Shown in pieces: positions 1-10,754 of a DNA stretch of 64,000 bases; the stretch's first letter is position 1, and each line of letters starts with the position of its first letter. The position numbers were made by a program, and so were the translations under genes. The stretch is from NCBI RefSeq assembly GCF_947179515.1, contig NC_067495.1:27977913-28041912 (forward strand), in the 5' to 3' direction. The stretch is from Apodemus sylvaticus. Taxonomy: Eukaryota > Chordata > Mammalia > Rodentia > Muridae. Below the pieces are notes generated by a model. The model was given only the letters and a program-made list of their open reading frames with translations, ran no database searches and was not told the DNA's origin.

Positions 1-1160
1 ATACATAGGACAGGAGAAAAATGACACCGCTTTTGTTCGCTCTTCTAACAAATGAATACAAGATACATTTTGGTGTCTTATACTTAGTGGAGGGGGCGGA
101 GGGGGTTGGGGAGTGGGGGAGCCTTCTTTGTTAAAAAAAAAAAACTAAAGACAACAGATACTGAAGTGATTTGAACTTTGTAGCCGATATCCTCCTAATA
201 TTTTTAGTTCAGCACCTTCTGTTTATCTGACATTACATTTCTAGCAAATGGTCATGCCGGGAGATGCTGTTTCTTTTTTATGTGTAGCCGAAACACAGAA
301 TAATAAGAATCTGCTTGAATTGAAGAAATCTGTTCGTAAATGGTCGATTTTTTTTTCAATCAGAGCTGGCCACGAAAGTGACTTTTGAAGCTAGTGGCGG
401 CCACCTTTTTGTCCAATTTTCATTCCAAATAGTTGAGGTTGGAGACATCATTTGTTGAGTATTTAGATGCAGTAGAGGAAGTCCTCTGCAGCTCCGAGAA
501 AGACCCAGATTATCACAAACATCTTCTCCTCCCCATTAGACTACTTTCTAATTATTTCTTGTCTCTTTGCCTGACACGAGAGACAAGCAGGCACTGGGTC
601 TGTAAATTAAAAGCGCACGTAGCAAATTGCATACCACCCAGTCGCTTCGCTGATGTTATTTTTATTTGGCTCTAAGAAAATCACAGCCTACACATTAATT
701 GGCATTTGTTTACAGGAGGGGGAAAACGATGACTTTTGAAAACTATGACTCAGTGGAAACACCTCTTGTCACACTGGCTTGCAAATGGAATCGCTAGGCC
801 CCCTTTGGGCTGCATGGGTGATTCCAGCAGGAGCCTGGGATTCTTCCCAACAGAGTGTTAATTAAAGAGAGTCACCTCTTGTCACGTTCTCACTCCTGCA
901 AGGCTTCATAATCCTCCAGTAGCCTCTTTAATCAACAACATGTGTTGGATATCTACTTTTAGTGTGTGTCACTTCAGCTACCATGCCGATTTCAAAGGCA
1001 GTGGCGAGAACAGGGTTTGATTGCATAGCTTTAACGTCAAGGCAGCTAAACCTACATGAAGAGACCCTTTATACCCGCCATTGCCATGGGATAATTTGGT
1101 AGAAGAGATGATCTTGCCTTTTTTTGTCTTTGTACTTTCACGATTACCATCCATTTGTTT
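1..1160. other. Unique, repeat-poor sequence; possible regulatory region
   Basis: I recognise no SINE, LINE or LTR here. The 690-960 part has motifs typical of developmental enhancers: TGTTTAC (forkhead-like), TGACTCA (AP-1 core), TTAATTAAAG (homeodomain-like) and a further TTTAATCAA. An 80-codon reading frame at 433-675 has no recognisable domain or Kozak context and is probably chance. Regulatory function is inference; conservation was not tested. Confidence 0.4.
89..119 (+). other. G-quadruplex motif
   Basis: Five runs of three or more G with loops of a few bases lie within about 30 bp (GGGGG, GGGGG, GGGG, then GGGGG). This fits the usual intramolecular G-quadruplex pattern on the + strand. 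It sits in otherwise unique sequence, not in a repeat. Confidence 0.6.
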
Positions 1161-1162
1161 CA

Positions 1163-1270
1163 ACACAGGGTTTCCTGTAGCTCAGGCTGGCCCCAGACTC
1201 ACCAAGCAGCCAAGGTTAACCTTGCATTTCTGATCCTCCTGCTTTTGTCTCCCAAGTGCTAGATTGCAAG
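1163..1270 (-). repeat. B1-like SINE, antisense, diverged
   Basis: The segment carries the antisense B1 landmarks in order: a CAGGGTTTC-type start, CTCAGGCTGGCC, and CTCCCAAGTGCT. It is diverged and partial. Confidence 0.65.
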
Positions 1271-1374
1271 CTTGTTCTATTAAGCCAGTTCATTATTCTT
1301 AAACCACCCAGGTCTTTTTTTTTTCTTTTTTCTTTTTGATGCTTTTTGACAACCCTGACTTTCTTTTCTTTTTG

Positions 1375-1500
1375 GGGATAGGGTATCATGTAACCCAGGC
1401 TGACCTTCACTTGACCATGGATCGGAAGATGAGCTTCAACTTCTGATCTCCCTGCCTCTGACCCTCATCTGGCACTCTACGAGATGAGCTACATGGTATA
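1375..1500 (-). repeat. B1/B4-like SINE, antisense, degraded
   Basis: Antisense SINE landmarks are visible (ATAGGGTATCATGTAACCCA, then CTGCCTCTGACC). Heavy divergence prevents subfamily assignment. Confidence 0.45.
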
Positions 1501-2000
1501 GAATAGAGTTTATTCAGGGCAGAGGATGGGAGTTAATGGTATAGTGGAAGTAGAGAAAGGCAGAGAGAGAGAGACGGAGAGTAGAGAATAGAGAGTAGAG
1601 AGTAGAGAAGTGGAGGGTGGCCATGACCACGTGGAGAGAGGGGGAGGGGAGGAGAACCCCAGAGGGGCAAAGAGATGAGAGTGCCAAGAGGTGAGAGTGA
1701 TGAGAGAGGAGGGGCAAGCAGCCCCTTTTATAGTGGGCCAGGTCTATGGGGCGGGACATACCTGGCTATTGCCAGGTAAGTGTGGGGTGGAGCTTAGACA
1801 GAAGACCAACAGTAGTGGTTGGGAGTGGTTGGTCTTCAGGATCAAACTTCACTTAGAAGTTCCTGCTTTGAACTGGAGGTGTAGGTCAGTTGTAGATTCC
1901 TTGACCAGCACCCCCAAGGCCCGAGGTTTTTATCCCCAGAAACATCAAATGACCTAAGGTGAGGGGATAGGATAGGGCCCATATTCCTGGGACTTCTCTT
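1495..2000 (+). mobile_element. Purine-rich ERV LTR-like dispersed repeat
   Basis: A purine-rich block with a degenerate GAGAGTA repeat (about 1555-1640) is followed by GGGCAAGCAGCCCCTTTTAT, a TTTATAG box and a GTGGGGTGGAGCTTAGAC segment. I associate this arrangement with rodent endogenous-retrovirus-type LTRs, but cannot name the family and see no clean TG...CA ends. No coding capacity is visible. Confidence 0.4.
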
Positions 2001-2344
2001 CTGTACACACAGGGCACTCAGGGCATGTTGAATGAGTATAGAAAGGAATAATAAATTATGCCCATGTTATTAGGTGAATAAAAATATACAGTGTGCTTCT
2101 CTTGCCTAGTTGTCCTCTTCAGTATTGCGGTTTTATAACGTAAAGTCCAGATTGAATAATGCCAAAGTTATACATGAACTCATTGAGCAGAGGACACTTA
2201 GCACATATTCAATACGCAAAGGACACAGGTTGCAGACAAAATTTTCATTTCCTATTCTCTGTTTTATACCAGTTAGAAAGTCTCTTTTTAGAGTTAAATT
2301 GATTTATTAACACAGAATGTATCAGAAATAGAAGCTAAGCTAGC

Positions 2345-2425
2345 TTGAAATACAGCCCACTGCTAGGGCAGTTACCTAGCATGTGGCCCTGAGTTTGATA
2401 TCTAGCACTGCATGAAAAAGAAAAG
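2345..2425 (+). repeat. ID SINE
   Basis: tRNA-derived ID landmarks appear in order: a CTAGGGCAGTTACCTAGCAT-type A-box region, GGCCCTGAGTTTGAT (B-box-like) and an A-rich tail. Diverged. Confidence 0.6.
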
Positions 2426-2439
2426 AAGGTGAAATTGCA

Positions 2440-2621
2440 TTTTATTTTATTTTATTTTAAAGAAAATTGATGCTGTAATCAATGTAGGCTGTTGTAACAA
2501 CTGTAGTCAATGTAGGCTGTTGTAACAAAACACTATACACTGGGTGGTTTAAACATCAGAAATCCCTTTGCATAGTTCTACCATCTGGGAAGGCCAAGGC
2601 CAAGGCCAAGGCCAAGGCCTC
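2440..2621 (+). repeat. Cluster of short tandem repeats
   Basis: Three neighbouring repeats are present: (TTTTA)n at 2440-2460; a 22-bp exact direct repeat at 2479-2500 and 2507-2528, separated by CTGTAG; and (GGCCAA)n at about 2592-2619. Confidence 0.8.
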
Positions 2622-3176
2622 TGTAAATTTGTAGTGAGGGCTATCTTTCTAGTATAGTAGAGACTGTCTCCTCTGTCCTCTATTCTTGCATGGCCACAGT
2701 GTTCTCTGTTTAGTGACCTTCACTTGTGACCTTCCTTCTTACCTCTTGAGAGGCATCTACCCTGGGAAGTCAGGTCTTGAGCACAGGAATGAGGGAGAGA
2801 GGCAGATTTCCACCACAGTGATGCTCAGATGGGCCTGGGAAAGATATGCACACTCCCTCAACTTTCAAAGGGCCCATGTCAGGATTGCCTGTCAGTTTTA
2901 TATCTCAAAAAACAAACAAACAGACAAACAAACAAAAGGTGGCCTTTAAATTTTAAAGTTTAAAAATACTACTTGATGAGTGGAATGTGAAAAGTCCTCT
3001 GGTACAGTGACTGAAGAGAGGCAGAAGGAAGGCTTTTTGGATGCTGTTATGCTTCACTTCCTGTTTAGTGTCAATTCAATGAATTCAGTTTGGAAGCGTT
3101 CCTTCAGCTGCTCATATGCAGTTTGTGCTATTTCTTGCACACATGTTTTATATAGGTCAATCAAAAATCAAGGCAT
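2622..3176. other. No gene seen; short (CAAA)n tract
   Basis: No recognisable repeat or gene apart from a (CAAA)-type tract near 2908-2935. Reading frames here are short and lack domains. Confidence 0.4.
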
Positions 3177-3415
3177 TATGGCTGGTGAGGTAGCTGAGGT
3201 GATAGAATGCTTGCCTGTGTGAAGCACTCTGTAAACTGGGAATGGTGTCGTAGGCTTGTCATCCCAGTACTCAGGAAGAAGTGGTGGTGTGAAAGCTGTC
3301 AAGTCTAGGTTATCCCGAAGCTACTTAGTCAGTTCAAGGCCAGCCTCCCGGAATACACAAAACCCATCTCTAACCAAACCAAACCGAACCAATCCCCCAA
3401 AGAAATAAACAGATA
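3177..3415 (+). repeat. Composite ID+B1 SINE (B4 type)
   Basis: An ID-like head (GGCTGGTGAGGTAGCTGAGG) is followed by a B1-like body (CAGTTCAAGGCCAGCCTC) and an A/C-rich tail. This is the order expected of the B4 family. Confidence 0.65.
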
Positions 3416-4465
3416 AATAAGCAGAATTTAAGACAGGAAAGAAAAAGAAATCGGAGTGATGCATTTAACACAGGAGTGTTAACTCTACAAGTGATGCGCT
3501 GCTTCAGTTTAGACTAACAGGCCACTCCTCCTTCATTCGTTGTAGTTCAAAAAGTCACAAGAGGTTAAAATCTAACGAGTCAGAGTGTACAGAGGAGACT
3601 GGCCTTGTAGTTGAGTATACTATTATCTTCCCAGAGCCATAGGCTGAACTGCCGACACCGTTAACATTGCTGGCTGACATTGCTTGATGCTGTTTCCCAG
3701 CTTCGTAGCGTAATGGCTGGAGGCTAAAACGCCACGTTTCCCAGGAGAGGAAGAAAGTTTTCTGAGCAGGGGGGCAATGTGGACTCAAGCCCAGATATAT
3801 AACTAGGCTTCTCTCAAGAGAGGTGGCAGTTTTAAATGACTTGCAAATAAACACTGTAGCAACACCCCAAAGGGGGAGGGGGAACCAAAATATAAAGGTA
3901 AACACTGTGTTGTGCTCCAGGAGATTCCAGCTGCTCTGGCCAGAATGTTTGGATTTATGCAGTGATAGAACAGGCTTTCTTAGGCAATGGGTAGAGCCTA
4001 AAAATAAAATGAAGCAATATATTTATGATTCTTAATATCAGTGTTCCTAGAAGCTTCGTGCTCACACACCCAGGGTGGAACTCTTTCTTAAAAAAAAAAA
4101 AAAAAAAAAAAAAAAGAATTACAAATAAGGAAAAGCTTTTGACTAGCCAGTGGCTTTGTAGAGACCAGTGGCTTACTCGCTGAATTTCAGAATACCAGGA
4201 CTGCTCCTTTGTCCCCAGCATTTCCATTCATTTTTTACTGTTTCATACTGTGCTTTAACTTCTAACAGAACATTAACAGCAGTAGCCAGTTGGATGTTTT
4301 CAAAACCTTTTAAACTGGTGGGAGCTGACGGCACCACTCACACTAATGGAAGTCCCATGTTTCCATGGACACTGTGCTATCAAACATTATCTTGGTGACT
4401 TTGTGAGCTTAATCGTTTGTAAGGTAAACACCATCTACCCTTGCTTACCTTTTATGGAAATAGAA
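3416..4465. other. Mostly unassigned sequence with a 26-bp poly(A) tract
   Basis: No gene is recognised. A run of 26 A occupies 4090-4115, probably the tail of an old retroposon whose body is no longer recognisable. A 116-codon minus-strand frame at 3555-3905 has no domain. Confidence 0.4.
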
Positions 4466-4467
4466 GT

Positions 4468-4805
4468 ATAATGTTGGTTGTGAGCCTAGCATTTAATGGC
4501 TGAGCCATCTCTCTGGCCCTGAGATATAATTTAAAAAGCCAGGTGTAGTGGTGTGCTCCTAGAATCCCAGTAGTAAGTATGTGGTATGTTTCAGACAGGA
4601 AAATCAGAAGTTCAAGGTCATCTTTCGCTATGTATTGAGGTTTAAGGCCAACCTGGGAAACAGGAGGTCCTCTTAATGAATAAATAGCCAGAAACAGTGA
4701 CACATGCCTTTAATCTCAGCATTCACTCTGTGAGTTCAGGGCCAGCCTGGTCTGCACAGTGAGTTCCAGGACTACATAGTGAGACCCTGTCTTAAAAACA
4801 AACAA
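4468..4805. repeat. SINE cluster: B3/B2 fragment (antisense) and two B1-like units (sense)
   Basis: 4468-4520 ends in GAGCCATCTCTCTGGCCC, the antisense of a B2/B3 head. 4535-4680 and 4686-4805 are B1-like; the second has GGCCAGCCTGGTCTGCACAG, CCCTGTCTTAAAAACAAAC and an A-rich tail. The 4727-4831 part is duplicated at 6528-6632. Confidence 0.65.
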
Positions 4806-5065
4806 ACCCTTGAAACTCTGTGCCATCTGTGTCCTGCCTTATAAGAAAATGATTTTTGCATTGTTGAAATATTAGGATTTGGTGTGTGATGGTTGTGTAC
4901 CTGTACTGAGAATAGGCTTACTTCTTGGAACTTTAGTAAAGTAGAATACTCTAGATACAGTCACTTTGGACTTGACATATTGGTAGGTTTATGATGCTTT
5001 CTCTACTATTATGCAACTATTGACATTCCAGCTGGTCCTGGACCACCCGAGGCTTATTCAAAAGG

Positions 5066-5310
5066 TACTTTCAAACATTCAAGAGACAATTCAGTGACTA
5101 AAATCATATACTGCTCTTCCAGAAGACTGGTGTTTGATTCCACCCACATGATGTGTCACAACTGAAACTCCATTTTCAGAGGTATCCAATGCTTCTGGTC
5201 TCCATGGGCACTCACATTTATGCATGCATGCACACACATACACACAGACACAGACAGACATGACATAGACATATGAATAAAAAAATAAACCTTAAAAAAG
5301 AAATGCAGTA
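5066..5310 (+). repeat. B3 SINE
   Basis: B3 landmarks: ACTGCTCTTCCAGAAGACT, a CCACATGA segment, a short CA-rich stretch and the AATAAAC...TTAAAAAAG tail. Confidence 0.7.
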
Positions 5311-5794
5311 CAATGTAGTTATATCTCAGTCTGCATGGAAAGTAAGTTCTAGGGCAACCTATCAAGATCTTTAGCTACTCAAGTCCACAGACAGGTCTCT
5401 TCTGTAAAATGCCATACTGTTGTCATAGAACCTATGAATGTCCTCTTTTTAGCATTTATGTCATCTCTGATTGCTTCATATTACCTGATGCAGTGCTAAA
5501 CAAGTTGCTCCACTGTATTGATTAAGAAATGAAGACAAGGGGGTGGGGGAGCCTGCACAGGTTTGGGTCAGATGTAGTTCCTACTTCCCAATAGTTTTTT
5601 CTAAAATTGCATCACAGATGCAGAAGCCATAGGTATGGTAGCCTGACTGTATGAAGCAGTACAATCTGGGTTGGCATTTCTCTGGAGCTGAGCACTTGCC
5701 TACATTATACAACAACTTGGGTTTACTCTTTAGCAACACCCCTCCCATACACACACCTTTAGCATATATCTCATCACTCATGAAGAGATAGGAA

Positions 5795-5900
5795 AATGGT
5801 GACTTTGAGGCTAGCCTGGAGTATATAGTGAGCTCAAAGGCATCCTGGTCTATAGGAAGATCCCATTTCCAGAAATGAAAACAAAACAAAACAGCCACTC
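5795..5900 (+). repeat. B1-like SINE fragment
   Basis: Contains GAGGCTAGCCTGGAGTATAT and CATCCTGGTCTATAGG followed by a CAAAACAAAAC tail, matching a diverged B1 3' half. Confidence 0.5.
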
Positions 5901-5984
5901 AAACTCAAGACCAAAGCGGAAGGGGCCAACATCTGCAGTTTAAAAGTTTCTTTACTACTTTTTTTTTTGCCAATTTTACATATT

Positions 5985-6140
5985 AATGTACTTCATTATG
6001 ACATTTTCATATATCAAAACATTTTATATGTATATATGTATGTATATGTATGCATATATATGTATATGTGTATATAATGTACTTTGGTCATATTCATTCC
6101 TTATTACACCTTCCTGCTGATCTTTCTTTTTCTAAGGGAT
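5985..6140 (-). mobile_element. Old L1 3' UTR fragment with TATG/TATA microsatellite
   Basis: The stretch TTCATTATGACATTTTCATA and a later TTTGGTCATATTCATTCC resemble antisense 3' UTRs of old rodent (Lx-type) L1. The same motif order recurs near 26150 and 39860. A TATATG-rich microsatellite at about 6025-6075 interrupts it. Confidence 0.45.
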
Positions 6141-6169
6141 ATTTTCATCTATTTAAAATGAAATTGTAT

Positions 6170-6495
6170 ATGTATAGTGTATGTGTGTGGTATATATGCA
6201 GGTGCATTTACATGTGTATAGGTGCATGTGAAGAGCAGATACCAAATTTTAGTACTTTTTTTGGTACCTCTTCTTTAGAACAGAATCTTTCACTAAACCC
6301 AACACACACTAAATGGCTAGACTGCCTGGCTGGGAGCTGTAGGGATCTGCCTGTCTCTGCCCCTACTACACTAGGGTTAGAGATGGGTAGGACCACACCT
6401 AGCAGTTTTTGTCTACGTGGGTGCTGGGGATCAGAATTCAGAACGTCATGCTTGGCAACAGACATTTTACTGACTAAGCTATCTCCCCAGCTTCC
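6170..6495 (-). repeat. B4/RSINE-type composite SINE, antisense, with TG-rich edge
   Basis: After a TG-rich stretch, the order is GGATCTGCCTGTCTCTGCCC, GGGTGCTGGGGATCAGAATT, and GACTAAGCTATCTCCCCAGC. This is the antisense arrangement of the long composite rodent SINE whose head reads GCTGGGGAGATAGCTTAG on the other strand. Confidence 0.55.
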
Positions 6496-6527
6496 AGTGC
6501 TTGTTGAGTAATACAGGAGCATTGAGT

Positions 6528-6632
6528 TCTGTGAGTTCAGGGCCAGCCTGGTCTACATAGTGAGTTCCAGGACTACATACTGAGACCCTGTCTTAAAAAC
6601 AAACAAACCCTTGAAACTCTTTGCCATCTGTG
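6528..6632 (+). repeat. Second copy of a B1-plus-flank segment
   Basis: These 105 bp match 4727-4831 at all but four positions by eye. The match includes B1 sequence and continues about 25 bp past the A-rich tail into non-B1 sequence (CCTTGAAACTCT, then CCATCTGTG). The copies are in direct orientation, 1.8 kb apart. Confidence 0.8.
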
Positions 6633-6634
6633 GC

Positions 6635-6835
6635 AAATCTTACCAGTGCTTAGCCCACTGAAAATAAGTCTCCCCCTCAACTCCTAGAAACCATTGACTC
6701 CTATAGTTCCTTAAACAGAGGCAGGGCTTTGTGATCCTCTCCTCGCTAGCAACTATTAACTGCCTATAAATTCTTAGAGAGGGTAGGGCCTCCTGAGCTC
6801 CTCCCCCTTTTGTGATACTGTTGATGAACTCAGTC
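6635..6835 (-). mobile_element. Old Lx-type L1 3' UTR, antisense (first part)
   Basis: The motif series (GCAACTATTAACTGCC, AGAGAGGGTAGGGCCTC, CTCCTCCCCCTTTTGTG) recurs at 26500-26620 and partly at 40290-40320, marking a dispersed L1 3' UTR. Its continuation seems to be at 8490-8690, displaced by intervening inserted sequence. Confidence 0.5.
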
Positions 6836-6842
6836 TCTCTCT

Positions 6843-6906
6843 AGAAATATAAATATAAATACAAATATAAATATAAATATAAACATAAACATAAACATAA
6901 ACACAA
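6843..6906 (+). repeat. (ATAAAT)n microsatellite
   Basis: About ten imperfect hexamer units reading ATAAAT, drifting to ATAAAC at the 3' end. Confidence 0.85.
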
Positions 6907-6914
6907 AAGACAAT

Positions 6915-8480
6915 ATTATTAGAGTTTAAAAGAAAAAAAAATCCCAGGGCAAATAAGTTATAAATTTCAGAAGCTGCTAGAAGGAGATGAATGGAGAAGA
7001 GGAAGGTGAGGAAGGTGAGGAGGGACTGATGGGGAGGAAGCAGAGTTGGGGGAAAGAGTAAGGGAACCTCAAGCAGCAGAAAAATATACTTAGGCTCTGG
7101 CCAGCATCCAGACAAACAAACAAAGAAACAACAAAAAACAGAAAAAGAATGGAAATGTTATACTTTTCCAAGTCAGGACACAGAAGGGTGGAGCTAACCC
7201 GCAAGAATCTCATGGAGCTCATAGGGAACTATGCTAGGGTTGGGGATTCTGAGAAGGAAAATGTATGATTTCATTAAAGGGATAATTATTTCCTCTATCT
7301 CTTTAGCATGGGTTAAAGTGAGCCTAAAGTCTTAGGGTGGTTCTATCATCCTGAGGATGGTCCTCCACAAAGTCTATGTAGAATCTATAGGGGGTTCATG
7401 GTTTCCAGTGGATAAGGGAGACTTATTTTTAGTGGTCTAAACTCTGGTAAGATGCTTCTGCTCTTGTCATGGACCTGCTCAAGTGGGTTAACTCATAAAG
7501 GAGGAAACAATAGAATCTCTCTCCTCCAAAAGGGTAACGCTAAGATAATTTAGGAGGTAGACTAAAATTGAGATATAATATTCCATTTTCACCACAAAAA
7601 TCTAGAGATCCAGATCCAAAGTGGCCTGCTAGAAAGGATCAATGTCTGGACTAAAGTTCTAGTCCCCATCCACACATACAGCCTCTAGGCAGGGGTTCTT
7701 ATTGATGAGATGAGAAACTGGGCCTTCCTTCTTGTGTTCCTGGCCAGAGAACCAAGAACATTTCTAGACTTTCTGCTCTTGGGATCCCTACCATGAGCTG
7801 ACTGTCCAATCTCTGCTTTCCATTCTCATTGCTCCCTCTCTGAAGAGGACACCATTATTGCCATTAGGGTGTTAGATGGTAAGTGATTTGGCTTCTTTTA
7901 GGTAAATTAAGATATTGGGTGTGGCCATTGGGATAACCCTTTAGTGAGCCTATCTAAAAGACCCCCAAAGTGTATCAGTGGTTTTATTTGTATAACTGAA
8001 AGGTATAAGAAGGGGAGGAAGTCCTTGTCTGGTGCCTAGAGAGAGATGTGAGGAAAAGTAAAGGCAAGAGTTATTAGCCTTCCCAGTTTGGAGAAATGAA
8101 CCAGGAAAAGCCAGAAGAGGACATTTTAAATGTCAAGTTCACTATACTATTTTAAAAGTCAAGATTCACTATACTCTCTTAATGGGATTACCGGAGCATT
8201 CATCCTTTGGGATCCTCCTCATTTTGTTTTCCTTTGGCTTCCAAGGCTGGACTAAAGATCAATGAAGTCAGGATCTGCTTTGAGGAACTTTGATAGCTGT
8301 TGGGATAGCTAGGATCACAATTGTGAAATCATCCCCAGATGGGATCTACACAGGATAAGAGTGAAGAAATTTAACTATCATTTAATTTATAGACAAAAAA
8401 AATAATAATGGTCCTGTTTCTCCTGGTTGTAGGAAGACACTGATGTGTTGACACTGAGCCAGGGTCACAAGTGTCTTCTA
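6915..8480. mobile_element. Unclassified ERV-like relic
   Basis: The first 500 bp align by eye with 46040-46500. Shared landmarks are TATTAGAGTTTAAAA, AGGGCAA, CATTAAAGGGATAATTATT versus TATTAAAGTGATTATTATC, and GCATGG(G/C)TTAA followed by GTGAGCCT. So this is a dispersed repeat and not unique DNA. The remainder to 8480 lies between two parts of an old L1 3' UTR, as expected of an insertion. The region includes a short duplicated TTCACTATACT unit near 8140-8175. No retroviral reading frame survives. Confidence 0.4.
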
Positions 8481-8489
8481 TCTTAAGGC

Positions 8490-8690
8490 AGATCTTGCAC
8501 CGGAGATCACAGCTGCAAAGAGTTCAGGAATACAGTGGCTATGTCATGCCTAGAAGGCAGTGTTCCACAGCATGTCATCACTTTCTCTGGATCTTCAGTT
8601 CTTTCCTGGTCTTTCATTTGAGATGTTCCCCGAGTCTGTGGAATGGGGGGTACAATTGTCTTATTTCGGACTGAGCTGAGAATATGCATT
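8490..8690 (-). mobile_element. Old Lx-type L1 3' UTR, antisense (second part)
   Basis: Contains ATCACAGCTGCAAAGAGTTC, GCTATGTCATGCCTAGAAGG, GATGTTCCCCGAGTCTG and TTTCGGACTGAG in the order of the antisense Lx 3' UTR. The same order is seen at 11075-11250. Confidence 0.6.
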
Positions 8691-9149
8691 TTAACAAGAT
8701 CCCCAATAACCAAGTAGAGTTTTTCTCTTCTCCAAACATTCCCTTCCTGGCTCAGCCTGTTATTTGGGATGACTTTCACAAATTTCTACCACTTCTTAGG
8801 AAATATTCCAGAGCAGCGCACACAGGTTACTTAGCAAGTCAATTTTCAGTCAAAGCTTTTCATGTGACTGTATCCCCTCAGGCCTTTGAAACTAGACAGA
8901 TGGCAGAGAGCAGGCTGACTGGTGGATGAGAATGGGAAGGCCAAGCGGAATAGAGAGCTCATCACCTTGCATGGAAGAAATAACTAGAATCCATAACTAG
9001 GGTACTCTGGGACCCTGGAGCTGTATGAGAGGGAGGGTTGCACAGAAAATAAAAAATATCTATAGCAATGGTCACAACAATAGTAAGTTAATAACTGTTG
9101 GTATAGAGGTTCCTAAGGGAGGAAGAGAGGATTTCCTTTTAAAGAAACA
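8691..9149. other. No gene or repeat recognised
   Basis: Unassigned sequence. Short reading frames on both strands (about 80-90 codons) show no domain, and overlap on opposite strands. Confidence 0.35.
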
Positions 9150-9285
9150 GATTCTGTTCAGACATGGTAGTGCACATCCATGCACCAAGCGAAACCACTA
9201 CTCAAGAAACAGGCAGGAGGATGATGAATTTGAAGTCATCTTGGGCTACAAGAGACCCTACCTAAAAAATAAAATAAAATAAACA
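9150..9285 (+). repeat. B1-like SINE
   Basis: ACATGGTAGTGCACATCCAT, AACAGGCAGGAGGATGATGA and GGGCTACAAGAGACCCTACC, ended by an AAATAAAATAAAATAAA tail; a diverged sense B1/B4 body. Confidence 0.6.
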
Positions 9286-9374
9286 GTGGCAACCACAAAG
9301 CAGATTCCTCAGGAACTGAATTTCTGAGAGTTTATGACATCCTAGTCTTCATGGGAAAAGCTTGAGAATCCATA

Positions 9375-9615
9375 TTCTTTTCTAAAAGTTTTATTTATTT
9401 TATATCGCATGTATGAGTATCTTGCCTAAATGTATGTATGTAGGCACACTGTGGGCATATAGTGCTCATAGAGACTAGAAGAGGGTATCACAATCCCTAA
9501 ACTGGAGTTACAGATGGTTATGGACCACCACGTGGATGCTTAGAACCAAACCAAGGTCCCTTGAAAGCGCAGTAAGTGCTTTTAATGACTGAGGCATCTC
9601 TCCATCTCCAAGAAT
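9375..9615 (-). repeat. B3 SINE, antisense
   Basis: TTTTATTTATTTTATATCGC at the tail side, CTAGAAGAGGGTATCAC, CACCACGTGGATGCTTAGAA, then ACTGAGGCATCTCTCCATC; the full antisense B3 order. Confidence 0.7.
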
Positions 9616-9863
9616 GTGATATTTAACATTCGCCTCACGTGCTCACTTACATCTACTAGCAGGACCAGCTATGTGAACGATAAGTCTGGATCTCGTGCCT
9701 CGTGCACCACAAATGTCACCACTGCTCAGTGATCCTAAAATAGGACTTCTCAAACTTTCTCAAACATTCAAGACTCTCTCAGCCAAGAAATTTTTATGTA
9801 ATTCCAGATATATAGGTCTATAAAATAGGTATAAAAGTCAAACATTTATTGCTAACAAATCAT

Positions 9864-10361
9864 AAAGAAATATATTTTGAGTCTGGGTTACCTCACTTAG
9901 TATGATATTCTCTAGCTCCATCCATTTGCCTAAGAATTTCATGAATTCATTGTTTCTAATGGCTGAATAGTACTCCATTGTGTAGATATACCACATTAAG
10001 TGAGGTAACCCAGACTCAAAAGGTGAATCATGGTATGCACTCACTAATAAGTGGATATTAACCTAGAAAACTGGAATACCCAAAACATAATCCACACATC
10101 AAATGAGGTACAAGAAGAAAGGAGGAGTGCCCCCTGGTTCTGGAAAGACTCAGTGAAACAGTATTCAGCAAAACCAGAACAGGGAAGTGGGAAGGGGTGG
10201 GTGGGAGGACAGGGGAAGAGAAGGGGGCTTGCGGGACTTTCGGGGAGTGGGGGGGCTAGAAAAGGGGAAATCATTTGAAATGTAAATAAATTATATCGAA
10301 TAATAAAAAAAAATTAAAAAAAAATACAAAAAAAAAAAAAAAAAAAAAAGAAATATATTTT
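9864..10361 (+). mobile_element. Young L1, 5'-truncated with 5' inversion and 15-bp TSD
   Basis: The insertion is bounded by the perfect direct repeat AAAGAAATATATTTT at 9864-9878 and 10347-10361. Between them, 9879-9994 is ORF2 C-terminal sequence in antisense. From 9995 the element runs in sense: the last ORF2 codons, 3' UTR, ATAAATTATATCG end and poly(A). The inverted and sense parts share 20 bp (AAGTGAGGTAACCCAGACTC), once in each orientation at 9879-9898 and 9995-10014. This is the hallmark of twin priming. No functional ORF remains. Confidence 0.93.
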
Positions 10362-10750
10362 ACAACCATTCTTGAGGGAAGGTTGACAAAACCAAAACCA
10401 TTTTTTGGTAGACATATCATAGTACCATTTATCAATGATGAAAGCAAATTTGCATACTAATGAGATGGGTATGTTTGCTTATTGCTGCAAAGGTTTGATA
10501 CTGCATGACATAGAGCTGTTTCAATGTTTTAAAGAGTTGAAGAATATGTTTTAAATTTTGTATTAATTCTTGCAGAATTCTGTACAATACATTTTCATTA
10601 TAGTCACATCTCCCTAACTCCTCTTGGAGACACTCCCACTCCCTACCCACACAATTTTCTGTACTTAAAAAAAAAATCCATTAGGTCTAATGTGTGCTGT
10701 CCACATATTTTGGGGTGTGTGGTCTTTCTTTTTTTCTCTCCCCTATGAGG
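10362..10750. other. No gene recognised
   Basis: AT-rich sequence. The 72-codon minus frame at 10432-10650 has no domain. The CACATCTCCCTAACTCCTCT stretch hints at an old repeat that I could not name. Confidence 0.3.
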
Positions 10751-10754
10751 GGCC

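Noticed and set aside
6915..8480. Possible complete provirus between two L1 3' UTR pieces
   Set aside because: No paired LTRs, primer-binding site or retroviral reading frame could be seen; only a relic call is supportable.
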